64,000 nt of DNA. Source: Chitinophaga sp. YR573 (lineage in GTDB: Bacteria > Bacteroidota > Bacteroidia > Chitinophagales > Chitinophagaceae). The position numbers and the translations under genes are program-made. Under the pieces are notes generated by a model. It worked only from the letters and a program-made list of their open reading frames with translations. It was not told the origin of the DNA and made no database searches. Below, in pieces: positions 8,649-18,515 of this stretch; position 1 is the stretch's first letter; every line of letters begins with the position of its first letter. The DNA lies in the NCBI RefSeq assembly GCF_900110995.1, contig NZ_FOJF01000001.1:1815199-1879198 (forward strand). Direction: 5' to 3'.

Positions 8649-10181
8649 TCACAAACTATCTTTACTCATAATGCTTGCCAATTGTAATGCATTATAAGCA
8701 TTTAAGATACCTGATGAACTACATATCGTTGAAAATGGAACTGAAGCGTATTGTCCTCCCCTTTTGACAACAACATTATGTTTAATTTTTACAACTGATT
8801 TTAATATAATCTCTTTTATTTGAACTGCTGTCAAAACCGGGTAATATTCCTTGATTAAAGCAGCAACACCTGCAACCAGGGGTGCTGCCATACTAGATCC
8901 ATTATAGTCATCATATTTATTGCCAGGTATTGTAGAATAAATATGAACACCAGGAGCTAATATGTCCACGCTATTTTCCCCATAATTAGAAAAAGAAGCT
9001 AACAACGTAGAATCATCCTTAGGACCAGATGCACCTACTTCTATCCAAGCCTTAGCTATACCAGTACTATCTGCATAAATGGGATTAGGGAAATGCGGAA
9101 TCTGATCTAAATCCTCTCCGGCATTACCTGCTGCATGGATAATTAACACATCATTTTTCATTGCATATTTCACCGCATCATCGACTTCTTTTTTATTCCA
9201 ACTATAAGGCTTTCCAAAACTAAGATTTATTATGCTTGCCCCTTTATCGGTTGCAAATCGAATAGCATTTGCAAGATTGTGATCTCTTAATTCTCTAATA
9301 TTCGAAGTCACTTTTAACATCATAATTTGTACGTTATTAGCAACACCATCTACACCGATACCATTAAATCTTGAAGCCCCAATAATACCTGCCACATGCG
9401 TTCCATGAAAGGGTGTAAAATTGGGGGGGGCAACGAGCCCCAATGGATCATATTGTATGTTACCATCCGTTTGTAACATCTCATATTTTCCTGGTAAACT
9501 TTTCAAGTTTAAACCGATCAAAAGATGCTCCTGCGCTCTTCTAACTAACAAATCTAACTCCGCATTCTTGAATGTATTAAAATCAGGGTACTGTGGCAAT
9601 ATTCTGATAATTAAACTTATTAGTTGCTTTTCCTCATTGTTCTGCGATTTGTAATTTTGAAAATCAAAAAGCGTAGGATTTTTCTTTCCTATTCTTTCTA
9701 CTATTAGGTTAAGTATGTTTGATGATGATTCTAACTCAGTCATAAATGAACGCATACCTTCTACATGTGCACGAAATCCTTCTTCCAATTTACGGTGAGT
9801 TTGATAATCATTCCGATATATATCAGGAACGATTTCGTATGAAAGGCTATCATAGAAATCTTTCCTTAAACTTGCCAAATTTGTAATATCTTCTCTTCCT
9901 CTTTCTTCTGCTAAATAATTTTCACCATGATATCCATTTTCAGGATTACGCCAAAGAACCGATTTCAAATCTTGATGAAGTGTATCAATTCCAGAGTCAA
10001 TAACCGCCACAATTACCATTTTAGGCTGCTTATTTTTCAATAAAATATCATAGGCTTTTTCAAGACTAATACCTAAAACTGTATCCTTTTGAAGATCAAG
10101 ATTTTGCCATCCTCTTTTTTGAGCAAAGGAAATTTGTATTATAAATAAGAAGACAATTGATGGTATTACTCTGTTTTTCAT
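8649..10181 (-). CDS. Secreted S8 (subtilisin-like) serine peptidase
   Basis: The 510-residue protein starts with a Sec signal peptide (MKNRVIPSIVFLFIIQISFA) and has a complete subtilase triad: Asp62 in VAVIDSGID, His259 in FHGTHVAG, Asn353 in the oxyanion segment AAGNAGE and Ser430 in NGSSMAAP. About 190 residues, largely charged and probably helical, separate Asp from His, an insertion seen in a Bacteroidota S8 subgroup. It should act in the periplasm or outside the cell. It is the last gene of a minus-strand run (SusC, SusD, TlpA-like, S8) that converges on the two small peptides. Removal of their N-terminal spacer, or digestion of imported peptide, are plausible jobs; both are inference. 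Confidence 0.9.
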   Translation of the reverse strand: MKNRVIPSIVFLFIIQISFAQKRGWQNLDLQKDTVLGISLEKAYDILLKNKQPKMVIVAVIDSGIDTLHQDLKSVLWRNPENGYHGENYLAEERGREDITNLASLRKDFYDSLSYEIVPDIYRNDYQTHRKLEEGFRAHVEGMRSFMTELESSSNILNLIVERIGKKNPTLFDFQNYKSQNNEEKQLISLIIRILPQYPDFNTFKNAELDLLVRRAQEHLLIGLNLKSLPGKYEMLQTDGNIQYDPLGLVAPPNFTPFHGTHVAGIIGASRFNGIGVDGVANNVQIMMLKVTSNIRELRDHNLANAIRFATDKGASIINLSFGKPYSWNKKEVDDAVKYAMKNDVLIIHAAGNAGEDLDQIPHFPNPIYADSTGIAKAWIEVGASGPKDDSTLLASFSNYGENSVDILAPGVHIYSTIPGNKYDDYNGSSMAAPLVAGVAALIKEYYPVLTAVQIKEIILKSVVKIKHNVVVKRGGQYASVPFSTICSSSGILNAYNALQLASIMSKDSL

Positions 10182-10217
10182 AATATTGCAATGAATACTT
10201 TCTAAATCTGGAAATGT

Positions 10218-11429
10218 TTATTTATTTACGACAGCCTTAGGTATATTGGCATCAAATCGTTTCCATAAAAACCATTGCAACTCCCATCCGCTAATATCCC
10301 ATGCTAAAATCTTACCATTTTCATCAATTATAACATTAGTAGTATTCGGCATCTTAGAATCACCATACTCATGATAAATTTTGGCCACAATTCCATTGGC
10401 CCCTTTCAAATCTGATACCTGGCTCCAGGGGATATCATTTCTCAAAATACCAGCTTTCCATTTATTTAAAACAGTATCAGAAGAAACACCTATAATATTT
10501 ATACCTTTGCTTTTATACTTTTTAAATATCAATAATAATTCCTCCTGATATTTGTCAACCTGATAAGAATTAGATGACCAGAACTGAACTATTGTTAGTT
10601 TATTTTCAGTAACAACTTTTTTCAATTCTAACAGTTGCCCTTCAGGAGTAGGCAAAGTGAAACAAGGAAAAGGCTGCCCTATACATAGAGCCACCTTTTC
10701 TTTTAATCTTCTTCCACTATATGTATTTTTCTGATAATCGTCAAGACTGTCATATACGTTCTTCCAATACCAAGCTCTATCTGTAGCATCAATCAAGGCT
10801 TCTTCAGCAAGAACCGGCACTGCTTTAATATAGTCCGGCTCAATATTTTCAAAGAACGAATGGTACAAATTGCCTTTTAACGTATTTTTCAATGTTAAAA
10901 CTGGGTCTATTATTGTCGGATTAAAACCAAGAGAATCCTGAATTTTATCTAAATAACGATGAATGGCTCCTCGAGCTTGTCTATATTGAGTTAATATAGG
11001 AACTAAACAATTCATTGCATAATTAGAGGGACTACCATCAATTGTCATAAAATGTTGTAAATAACTGTGATGAATTGTTCCAATATCTTTCAAACAGTTT
11101 ATAAAAATATTCTCTCCATTATCAATAAATAAAATAACGCATTGAGAAGGATGTTTATCAAAATTTATCCAATATGTTCGGGGGCCTTCTGGGACAGAGC
11201 CTATAATGGAAAACTCTCCATTTTTAACATATCCCGAATCCCTATTTTCAAATTTAAAATCAGTACCTACAACTAGTTGCATTGTAACCTTTTCATTCTC
11301 TTTTAATCCTGTAATTTTACCGTGTAAAGAATATGTTTCTTTCTTTTGAGCGAACAAACTTATTGGAATTATGAAAAATAATATTCCATTTAGAATTTTC
11401 CATTGACGACTAAACCTAATTTTCCTCAT
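10218..11429 (-). CDS. TlpA/thioredoxin-fold lipoprotein-like protein lacking CXXC (DUF4369-type N-domain)
   Basis: The 403-residue secreted protein has an N-terminal hydrophobic signal, a beta-rich DUF4369-like domain (about 28-125), a helical middle and a C-terminal thioredoxin fold (about 255-395) recognisable from FTLPTPEGQLLEL, TIVQFWSSNS and GVSSDTVLNKWK. The active-site position that reads WASWCxPC in working TlpA proteins, including the one at 45299 here, reads WSSNSYQV, so both redox cysteines are gone. It cannot be an ordinary disulfide reductase. A binding or scaffold role with SusCD is possible. It lies between SusD and the S8 peptidase, 36 bases upstream of the latter, and is probably cotranscribed with both. 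Confidence 0.8.
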   Translation of the reverse strand: MRKIRFSRQWKILNGILFFIIPISLFAQKKETYSLHGKITGLKENEKVTMQLVVGTDFKFENRDSGYVKNGEFSIIGSVPEGPRTYWINFDKHPSQCVILFIDNGENIFINCLKDIGTIHHSYLQHFMTIDGSPSNYAMNCLVPILTQYRQARGAIHRYLDKIQDSLGFNPTIIDPVLTLKNTLKGNLYHSFFENIEPDYIKAVPVLAEEALIDATDRAWYWKNVYDSLDDYQKNTYSGRRLKEKVALCIGQPFPCFTLPTPEGQLLELKKVVTENKLTIVQFWSSNSYQVDKYQEELLLIFKKYKSKGINIIGVSSDTVLNKWKAGILRNDIPWSQVSDLKGANGIVAKIYHEYGDSKMPNTTNVIIDENGKILAWDISGWELQWFLWKRFDANIPKAVVNK

Positions 11430-11515
11430 TTTTATATCGAAATTTTTGAGACCGTTTTCAAAATCAATTATTCGAAATTTTTATACTCTTTAAATAAATA
11501 CTTTTCTCCATTATA

Positions 11516-13006
11516 CTATTGGTCATATCCAGAATTTTGACTTAAGTTAGGATCAGTTTGAATTTCAGACCATGGTATAGGATATAATTCTGCCCCAGTC
11601 TTCCAACCACTTTTAACTATACTCAATGTAGAAGATGCTACTCCTGTTCTCTTCAGATCAAGCCAACGATGTCCCCATTCAGCAAAAAACTCTATTCTTC
11701 TTTCTTGTACAATAGCAGCAAATACCTCTGTCTGATTAGAAGTATAAAATAGTTTAGATAATTCCGCCCTTGAACGTATTACATTAACATCATCAATGGC
11801 CTTATTTAAATTATTTAAATGTGCATTTGCCTCTGCCCTGATCAGATATTGTTCAGCAATACGTAATAATATATAATATTGGGGGACATCTGCACCACCT
11901 TCACCTTGACGAACTGTATACTTAAAAGGATAATAATATTTTTTTCCTAAGAAATCAATACTATCAATCCATATTTTCTTCCGTTGATCATTTACTTCAA
12001 AAGCACTCAGTAATTGACTTGTAATATAATAATTAGGGGGAGCAGATATTTCCGGAATTATTTGATTTGCCTCTCTTACCGTATATGGAAATAAGTCACT
12101 GTTTACTTCTAATTCCAAAATTGTTTCAACATTGTCTTTCAGAAAAACATCCGCCAGGTTTTTAGTTAGGGAATAATTGTTTAAGTTATCTAAAATGGAA
12201 GTGGCTTGCGTAACAGCATCTGCCCAATTGCCCATATACAAATATACTCTTGCAAGTAGTGCTGTTGCTGCCGATTTATTTGCACGAGTTCTTTCCCCTC
12301 CCGAAACCGAATAATCATCAGGTAAAAGGTTTTGAGATTCTTTAAGATCTGATACAATATTCTTATATACATCTTCTTTTGATGTACGAGGAAGTTGTAC
12401 AATTTTAGTCCAATCAGTAGTAGAAATAAGAGGAACATCACCAAATATATTTACTAAATAAAAATTAGTAAATGCACGAAGAAACTTGGCTTCTCCAATT
12501 AATTCATCCTTCATATTTTGAGAGATATTATTAGAGATCTGCACACCTTCGATTACCGCATTTGCATAATATATATTTTTATATGCAGGAGACCAAAGCT
12601 GTCCATTTAATACAGAATTTTTTGATTGCAAACTATTAGATTGAAATTGAAGCATTTGTGGATCAGTCCCAAAATAATTCAATTCATCAGCAGAGAGTCC
12701 TGCACAAATTGTAATTAATCCATTTCCAATACTGAAATTCCCTTGATCATTAGACATGCTACTATATATCTGTATCAATGCAGCTGTAGCATTAGCTTCT
12801 GTTTTAAAAGTTTCTGAACTCGTAATTGTATCAACAGGTTCTCCCACCTGCACGAGTTTTTTGCAATTGCTCAAACTAAAACATAAAAAGAGTAAACAAG
12901 AAGTTCTAAATATATTGAGAGTATATAAATGGATACAATCCCTATTCTTATATTCACTAAAAAATACCTTAAATGATGCTATATAACTATATATATTATC
13001 TATCAT
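11516..13006 (-). CDS. SusD/RagB family outer-membrane lipoprotein
   Basis: The 496-residue product has SusD family hallmarks: an N-terminal lipobox (LLFLCFSLSNC, Cys near residue 49), the TPR-like segment EAKFLRAFTNFYLVNIFGDVPL, the C-terminal YLIRAEANAHLNNLNKAIDDVN and RRIEFFAEWGHRWLDLKR, and the end motif PIPWSEIQTDPNLSQNSGYDQ. SusD proteins cap SusC and bind the substrate outside the cell. The ~30 residues before the hydrophobic signal are unusually long; no internal Met exists, and the start lies 13 bases after the SusC stop, so I keep it. Partnership with the adjacent SusC is standard. The substrate, glycan or peptide, cannot be read, although the protease neighbour favours peptide. Confidence 0.92.
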   Translation of the reverse strand: MIDNIYSYIASFKVFFSEYKNRDCIHLYTLNIFRTSCLLFLCFSLSNCKKLVQVGEPVDTITSSETFKTEANATAALIQIYSSMSNDQGNFSIGNGLITICAGLSADELNYFGTDPQMLQFQSNSLQSKNSVLNGQLWSPAYKNIYYANAVIEGVQISNNISQNMKDELIGEAKFLRAFTNFYLVNIFGDVPLISTTDWTKIVQLPRTSKEDVYKNIVSDLKESQNLLPDDYSVSGGERTRANKSAATALLARVYLYMGNWADAVTQATSILDNLNNYSLTKNLADVFLKDNVETILELEVNSDLFPYTVREANQIIPEISAPPNYYITSQLLSAFEVNDQRKKIWIDSIDFLGKKYYYPFKYTVRQGEGGADVPQYYILLRIAEQYLIRAEANAHLNNLNKAIDDVNVIRSRAELSKLFYTSNQTEVFAAIVQERRIEFFAEWGHRWLDLKRTGVASSTLSIVKSGWKTGAELYPIPWSEIQTDPNLSQNSGYDQ

Positions 13007-13019
13007 GATTGTTGTCTAT

Positions 13020-16000
13020 TTAAAAATTTAGATTAATGCCCCCAACGATATTTCTAGTTGGGGGAAGGCCACCAAAATTTTGAGTTTCCGGATCTACTCC
13101 TTTATATTTCGTTATGACAAACAGGTTATTGGCATTCATGTAAATTCGACATCCCTTCATTCCAATTTTCCTGATCCATGAACTAGGTAAACTATAAGAT
13201 AAAGCAAGGTTAGACAACCGTATATAAGATGCATCTGCATATCCGGCATCAGAACTATATCCGTAATTAGAATAGCTTTCATTTCGATAAGGCACAGTAG
13301 TGAAAGCCGCATAGGTGGATATATCTCCGTTATTTTTCCAACGGTTACTGGTTATAACGCTGACAGGTTGATTAAACAAAGTTCCTGGAATATATCCTCC
13401 CTGACCTAACGCGTTCTGTCCAATTTGTTTTTTAATGTTAAAAACCAACCCTAGTTGAAATTCTTTATAATTAAAATTCATACTTACCCCACCAAAAAAT
13501 TTGGGTGTTAGATTAAGTATGTATCTATCATCTTTAACTCCTGCAGAAGTACTTATTGTTCCATCCTTATTTTTATCTTCGAAAGTATAAAGTCCTGTCT
13601 TCGGATCTACACCTGTATAGTGAAGACGTTTGATATTATTTAGTGGCTGCCCAATTTCGTAGACACCAGCATGTGGAGATGAAGCTAAATTAGGGTATGC
13701 AATAAGTTTATTCTTGTTAAATGAAGTGTTTACGTTTACCGTCCATCTAAAATCTTTTAGATCCATTATATTGGCTCCCGCAGTAAATTCCCATCCCATA
13801 TTTTCAACCAAAGCCGGCGAATTAGCTGCAACACTAGTAAAACCAGTAAAAGCTGGTGTAGGAAACTGAGTCAATTGATTTCCACAGCGATTCCTATAAT
13901 AAACAATACTTAAACTATAGCGATCCTTCATGAAGCCCAAATCAATAGCTCCTTCTAACTTCTTGTTTACTTCCCACTGATAATTTGGATTTGCATTCTG
14001 AGTAGGAGCAATAGGCAGTATACCATTATAACTCTGAAGGTTAGCAGAAGACCATCTTGTAAGATATTGATAATCCCCAATTGCATCACTGCCTGTTGTA
14101 CCATAGCTACCTCTAAGTTTACCGAAACTTATAAACGGCAGAGATTTTTCAAACCAACTCTCTTCAGAAAATAACCATGCCGCACCTACAGCCCCGAAAT
14201 TCCCATATTGTCTACCAGGTCCAAATTTACTTGACCCATCCCTACGACCATTAAAATTAAGTATATACTTATTATTCCAATTATAAGTAATGCGTCCGAA
14301 CAGAGCAGCGTATTTATATTCTCCATAATTATCAATACTACGTACTCTAGGTGCATTTGTGATAGTTTTTAGCAACTCATCTGTAGTATACCCAGTTCCT
14401 TGGACATAAAGTCCTTCTGTACTACTTTGTTGTACGGAACTCCCGAGCAAAACATTTAATTTGCTTTTTCCAACAACTACATCATAGTTTAATTGAGGTT
14501 CGATAATCCACCCCTTATTACTATTTTTCCCAAAATAAGCACTCCCAGTTGGATTACTTGATGGATCTTTAGAGGCTATTGGGCTAAGACTTATTTGGTC
14601 CACTTGTGCATTATTATACCCTATCCCCGTACTTATACTTAATCCTTTGACAAGTCGATAACTTATATTTATTCCACTATTTAAAAAATTGGTTTTAGAA
14701 GTATATGGGCGAAGTAAGACCTCAAAAGGGAAATTGCCAGATATCCTCCAGTCATTGTAATTTAGATTTCCCTTTTTATCAAAAATTGGGGGAGCATTTG
14801 GTGGCATCGTAATAATACCTGGTAAATTTATCATATCGGATTGTGCATGACTATATGAACTGGAAAGCGATATACTAAAGCGTTGATCAGTAGAATTATG
14901 AGTTAAACTGAATGATAACGATGCCTTTTGATCTGCACCACTAACCGCCAATATATTTGTTGTTCGATTATAACCTCCTCCAATACGGAAAGTGGTATTA
15001 GCCTCCCCTCCTGATAGACTACCTTGTACTTCAGTACTTTTACCAGTACCGCCATATAGAACCTTTTGCCAATTAGTGTAGCGTGTAGTATCCCAATTCA
15101 ATAAATCATATGCATTGTTAGATGCAGGAACAGTTTCTCCATCAATTGCACCATAGCGTTTAATATCATTTGCAAATGCTTCTCTACGTACCTGTATATA
15201 TTGTTGGGTATTAAGCATATCCCAAAAACGAGTGGCTTTTGTTATTCCATGTTGAATACGCAGATCAAATTGTGTTTTGCCTATCTTTCCCTTTTTAGTC
15301 GTTATTAGAATAACACCATTTGCACCGCGAGATCCATAGATAGCCGTAGCATCCGCATCTTTCAACACCGAAATACTTTCAATATCGGCAGGATTAATAC
15401 TAAACAATGGACTTTGACCTCTTGCAGGACCAGTTAGTCCATTTTGTATGAACCCATTAGAAGTAGGATAAGCTCCTCCACTAAGCTCTAACACAGTAAG
15501 AGGCACCCCATCTATGATATATAATGGGTCAGATGAGTAATCACCAATAGAATTTCGTCCTCGAAGTTCTACTTTAACTGGTGCACTTGCATATCCGTTC
15601 ACTTGACTAACATCTAGTCCTGCAATTTTACCCTGTAATGCAAGTAAAGGATTCATGATGGGTTGTTTCTCAATTTCTTCAGCAGTCACTTTTCCAATAT
15701 TGCTCGTAGTAAGGCGACGAGTGGTAATACCATATGCCTCCACAACAGCTTCATCCAAGGATCCTATAGCAGGCTTCAATTTTACAGTAATACGCTGTTT
15801 ACCGTTCATTGAGACCTCAACTTTATCATATCCAATAAAACTAATTACAAGTACAGCATCCTCTTCTACAGCCAATACAAACTCCCCATCTATGCTAGTA
15901 CTTGTACCTTGCCTAGTACCCTTAATTAAGACTGTCGCTCCTGGTAATGGAGTTCCATTCGCATCTGTAATCTTTCCTGAAATTGAAACCGGAGGTTTAC

Positions 16001-16376
16001 CTAATGCCTTTGAACCAACCGGCTCCTTTACCGGAGCCTCGATAAAAACCCTTATCACATTTCCTTTCTTACTCCACTTCACGGGCTTGTTGTAAAATAA
16101 TTTATTGAGAACTTCTTCCAACACCATCTCCTTCACATTAATACTCACCTTTTCGTTGTCATCAATTACAGCCAGGTCATACATGATAAGAACATCTGTC
16201 TGCTCTTCAATGGAATGAAATACATTTTTCAATGTCTTGTTGATGACGTTGAGTGTAACCTTTTGTTCCTGCCTGGAAGCAAGCACAGGAAATGATAAAA
16301 GCAATAGCACAGTAATAGGAATAAAGAGCTTTAGGTAATGAGCTCGTAATAGTAGAATGCATTCCATGTTTAGCAA
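13020..16376 (-). CDS. SusC/RagA TonB-dependent transporter with STN signalling domain
   Basis: The 1118-residue transporter has a signal segment (10-34), an STN secretin/TonB N-domain (about 38-112, NVINKTLKNVFHSIEEQT), a carboxypeptidase-regulatory beta-sandwich (about 130-215, ISGKITDANGTPLPGATVLI), a SusC plug (VELRGRNSIGDYSSDPLYIIDGVPL) and a beta-barrel ending in the aromatic GGINLNF. STN domains pass signals to a FecR-type anti-sigma factor. Just upstream and divergent are the damaged remains of exactly such a sigma/FecR pair, so the receptor appears to have lost its dedicated regulators. It is the first gene of the SusC-SusD-TlpA-like-S8 run. Met4 is an alternative start. Confidence 0.93.
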   Translation of the reverse strand: MLNMECILLLRAHYLKLFIPITVLLLLSFPVLASRQEQKVTLNVINKTLKNVFHSIEEQTDVLIMYDLAVIDDNEKVSINVKEMVLEEVLNKLFYNKPVKWSKKGNVIRVFIEAPVKEPVGSKALGKPPVSISGKITDANGTPLPGATVLIKGTRQGTSTSIDGEFVLAVEEDAVLVISFIGYDKVEVSMNGKQRITVKLKPAIGSLDEAVVEAYGITTRRLTTSNIGKVTAEEIEKQPIMNPLLALQGKIAGLDVSQVNGYASAPVKVELRGRNSIGDYSSDPLYIIDGVPLTVLELSGGAYPTSNGFIQNGLTGPARGQSPLFSINPADIESISVLKDADATAIYGSRGANGVILITTKKGKIGKTQFDLRIQHGITKATRFWDMLNTQQYIQVRREAFANDIKRYGAIDGETVPASNNAYDLLNWDTTRYTNWQKVLYGGTGKSTEVQGSLSGGEANTTFRIGGGYNRTTNILAVSGADQKASLSFSLTHNSTDQRFSISLSSSYSHAQSDMINLPGIITMPPNAPPIFDKKGNLNYNDWRISGNFPFEVLLRPYTSKTNFLNSGINISYRLVKGLSISTGIGYNNAQVDQISLSPIASKDPSSNPTGSAYFGKNSNKGWIIEPQLNYDVVVGKSKLNVLLGSSVQQSSTEGLYVQGTGYTTDELLKTITNAPRVRSIDNYGEYKYAALFGRITYNWNNKYILNFNGRRDGSSKFGPGRQYGNFGAVGAAWLFSEESWFEKSLPFISFGKLRGSYGTTGSDAIGDYQYLTRWSSANLQSYNGILPIAPTQNANPNYQWEVNKKLEGAIDLGFMKDRYSLSIVYYRNRCGNQLTQFPTPAFTGFTSVAANSPALVENMGWEFTAGANIMDLKDFRWTVNVNTSFNKNKLIAYPNLASSPHAGVYEIGQPLNNIKRLHYTGVDPKTGLYTFEDKNKDGTISTSAGVKDDRYILNLTPKFFGGVSMNFNYKEFQLGLVFNIKKQIGQNALGQGGYIPGTLFNQPVSVITSNRWKNNGDISTYAAFTTVPYRNESYSNYGYSSDAGYADASYIRLSNLALSYSLPSSWIRKIGMKGCRIYMNANNLFVITKYKGVDPETQNFGGLPPTRNIVGGINLNF

Positions 16377-16687
16377 TTAAGTAGTGAATAAACGGAACAT
16401 GACATAAGGTGTACATTTAAAGCAATGCCGACGCGTTGATGATAAGTTGACACGGTTTGAAGAAGGATGAACTATGTTCTAATTTTATTTTTTTACAGCT
16501 TAATATTCTGGTAACATTGATCTGTGGCTACTTAATGAATTGTTAAGCGATTGGAATATAGGAGAAAAAACTACTTAAATGAGTACTTATGTGGCGCATA
16601 AAATATTGTCTGTTAACCTTGTATTAACCAATTACTCATAACTGTATAGTATATTAGTACTGTACTATTACAATATGAATATCTGTT
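16377..16687. other. Divergent intergenic region, SusC and sigma remnant
   Basis: About 310 AT-rich bases between SusC (leftward) and the sigma-factor remnant (rightward). It should hold the SusC promoter. No hairpin, repeat or coding segment stood out. Confidence 0.4.
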
Positions 16688-17085
16688 ATGACACCAGATT
16701 ATAAAGATGATATTCTATTACTTAAACAATTGAAAACGCGAAATATTCAGGCGTTCGATTACTTATATACCAGTAATCGTAAATGGCTATACGTACTAGC
16801 ATTGTCAATTGTGAAAAATAAATTGGTGGCTATGGAGCTTGTACAGGAAATGTTTATAGACTTCTGGCAACAGGCATTAGATCAGTACGCCATTCCTTCT
16901 ATAAAAAGTTATTTATCCAATACTTTAAAAAACAGAGCCTATAATTTCATTAGAAATAAATGCAGTCATGAAGAATTTGTTCTCACCCAGGAAAATGCAG
17001 CAATAAGAAAAGAGTTAACTACAATTTTAGGTTAACATTAAATCTGACATTTAGCCACAATACAGTAAAAATGAGACCCATATAG
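16688..17085 (+). pseudogene. Broken ECF sigma factor (FecI-like)
   Basis: The 115-codon open frame holds region 2 of an ECF sigma factor (YLYTSNRKWLYVLALSIVKNK, LVQEMFIDFWQ, SIKSYLSNTLKNRAYNFIR). It stops at 17033-17035, where a full ~190-residue protein would run into region 4. In another frame, codons 17038-17085 read …LTLNLTFSHNTVKMRPI, which looks like the recognition helix of region 4 (SHNTVK). The middle of region 4 is therefore deleted and the frame shifted. It cannot work as a normal sigma factor. It stands directly before a FecR remnant and divergent from STN-SusC, the usual sigma/anti-sigma/receptor arrangement. Confidence 0.8.
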
Positions 17086-17121
17086 TGCTAGTCTTTAGAA
17101 ACCGTGTCAATTAGACTGTAA

Positions 17122-17536
17122 ATGACCCAAAAATACGATATTGATTATTTGTTTGCTGGTAAGGTAGCCGGTTCCCTCAATAATGACGAACTTAACGAGA
17201 TAGGTATGCTTATTAGTCAAGATGAAGCCATCTACTCCAGATGGAACAATTTTATTGAATCATTACCCGAAAACAAGCCATTTGATAAACTGGACGCCCC
17301 AAAGGAATGGCTGGATCTGAAAACCATTTTTCAGCAAGCATGTTGATCTAAAAGAAATTTCCAAAGTATTACCGCGTTGGTTTGGAATAACAGTAGTAAT
17401 AGATAATCCCGACATTATCAGTAAAAAATTTGTAGGTGTAGTTGATAAGAAGCAGCCCATAGAAGTATTTATCGATAACTTAAAAACAGTTGCTCATATT
17501 GATTGTTTCTATGATAAACGACAAAACACCCTTTAA
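17122..17536 (+). pseudogene. Broken FecR anti-sigma factor: both ends present, middle deleted
   Basis: The first 74 codons (17122-17346) read as the cytoplasmic N-terminus of a FecR-type anti-sigma factor (YLFAGKVAGSLNNDELNEI … DLKTIFQQ). From 17342 to the stop at 17534-17536, in a different frame, the sequence reads VDLKEISKVLPRWFGITVVI…DNLKTVAHIDCFYD, a clear C-terminal DUF4974/FecR tail. The membrane helix and the central FecR domain, normally about 200 residues, are missing, and the joined ends are out of frame. The original gene was the partner of the sigma remnant before it and the STN-SusC beyond. Confidence 0.82.
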
Positions 17537-17603
17537 CAGAAAATAAAACAATCCCCCTTCCCCAATTGTTATAACAACACTGGAAAATACCAGCAGAAAA
17601 ATA

Positions 17604-18470
17604 ATGTACAAAAAAGACAACATCACTTTTGAAGAAATCCCGTTTAATCTACCCGCACTCATTAGCTCGATAAAATCCTCTTTTGAGAAAGCAGCAAAAG
17701 AAAAGGGAATACGCTTAATAATAAGAAGGGATATAGATGTACCGGACATTGTAATAGGAGATCCTTTAAGGCTCACACAGGTATTGAATAAACTGATCAG
17801 TAATGCTATGAAATTTACAGATGAGGGATCTGTAACAATGGATGTATCGCTGAATAATAGCACTCCCACCCAGGTATATATCGATTTTTCTGTAGAAGAT
17901 ACAGGGATTGGGATTGATGATGCTTTAAAAGTCTTCACAGGAAGTTTAGCCATTACCAAACAATTGTTATTACTACAAGACAGTGATATCAATTTCCAGA
18001 GCATCCCCGGTACGGGTTCAGTATTCTCCTTCTGCCTGGCATTTACCAAAATAAAAGAAACAACTACCGTACAGAGTGTGACAGCAGATATTCAGAATTT
18101 CGCAGGTAAAAAGGTGTTATTAGCAGAAGATGATGATATCAACAGAATGGTAGTCTCAAAGTTTCTGCAAAACTGGTTACTGAAAATAGATTACGCAATA
18201 ACCGGAAAAGAAGCCGTAGATAAAGTAAAGGAGAACGATTATGATTTGATATTGATGGATCTGCAAATGCCCGGGCTAAACGGATATGAGGCCAGTCAGC
18301 AGATAAGAGCTGCGGAAAAGACAACACCGATCATCGCCCTCACCGCACATGCCATCCCGGAGATCAAAAGCAAGACGATACACGCCGGAATGAATGACTG
18401 TATAGGTAAACCATTCAATCCTGATATATTATTCAAAATACTGTCTCAATACCTGGCTGATACAAAATAA
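17604..18470 (+). pseudogene. Truncated hybrid histidine kinase: damaged ATPase plus intact receiver
   Basis: The 288-residue frame covers part of a HATPase_c domain (N-box NAMKFTDEG, G1 box VEDTGIGIDD) and a complete receiver domain (AEDDDINRMV, phospho-acceptor Asp in LILMDLQMPGLNG, ALTA, Lys in CIGKPFNP). Between the G1 box and AITKQLLL, the ATP-lid and G2 box (normally FxxFxQ…GGTGLGL) are lost, leaving only VFTGSL. No sensor or His-phosphorylation domain precedes it; the frame upstream of the ATG continues a few codons of uncertain origin. It should not phosphorylate anything. The receiver alone could still act as a phosphate sink if translated. It follows two other internally deleted genes. 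Confidence 0.75.
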
Positions 18471-18473
18471 AAA

Positions 18474-18498
18474 TCTCCCGGCAGGACCTGCCGGGAGA
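18474..18498. terminator. Bidirectional terminator, 12-bp perfect stem
   Basis: TCTCCCGGCAGG (18474-18485) pairs with CCTGCCGGGAGA (18487-18498) between the convergent kinase remnant and the ribosome hibernation factor gene; AT-rich tracts lie on both sides. Confidence 0.85.
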
Positions 18499-18515
18499 TA
18501 AGAATATAAAAAAAT

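Noticed and set aside
17480..18049. Minus-strand frame opposite the kinase remnant
   Set aside because: The plus strand shows N-box, G1 box and receiver motifs; the opposite frame shows nothing.
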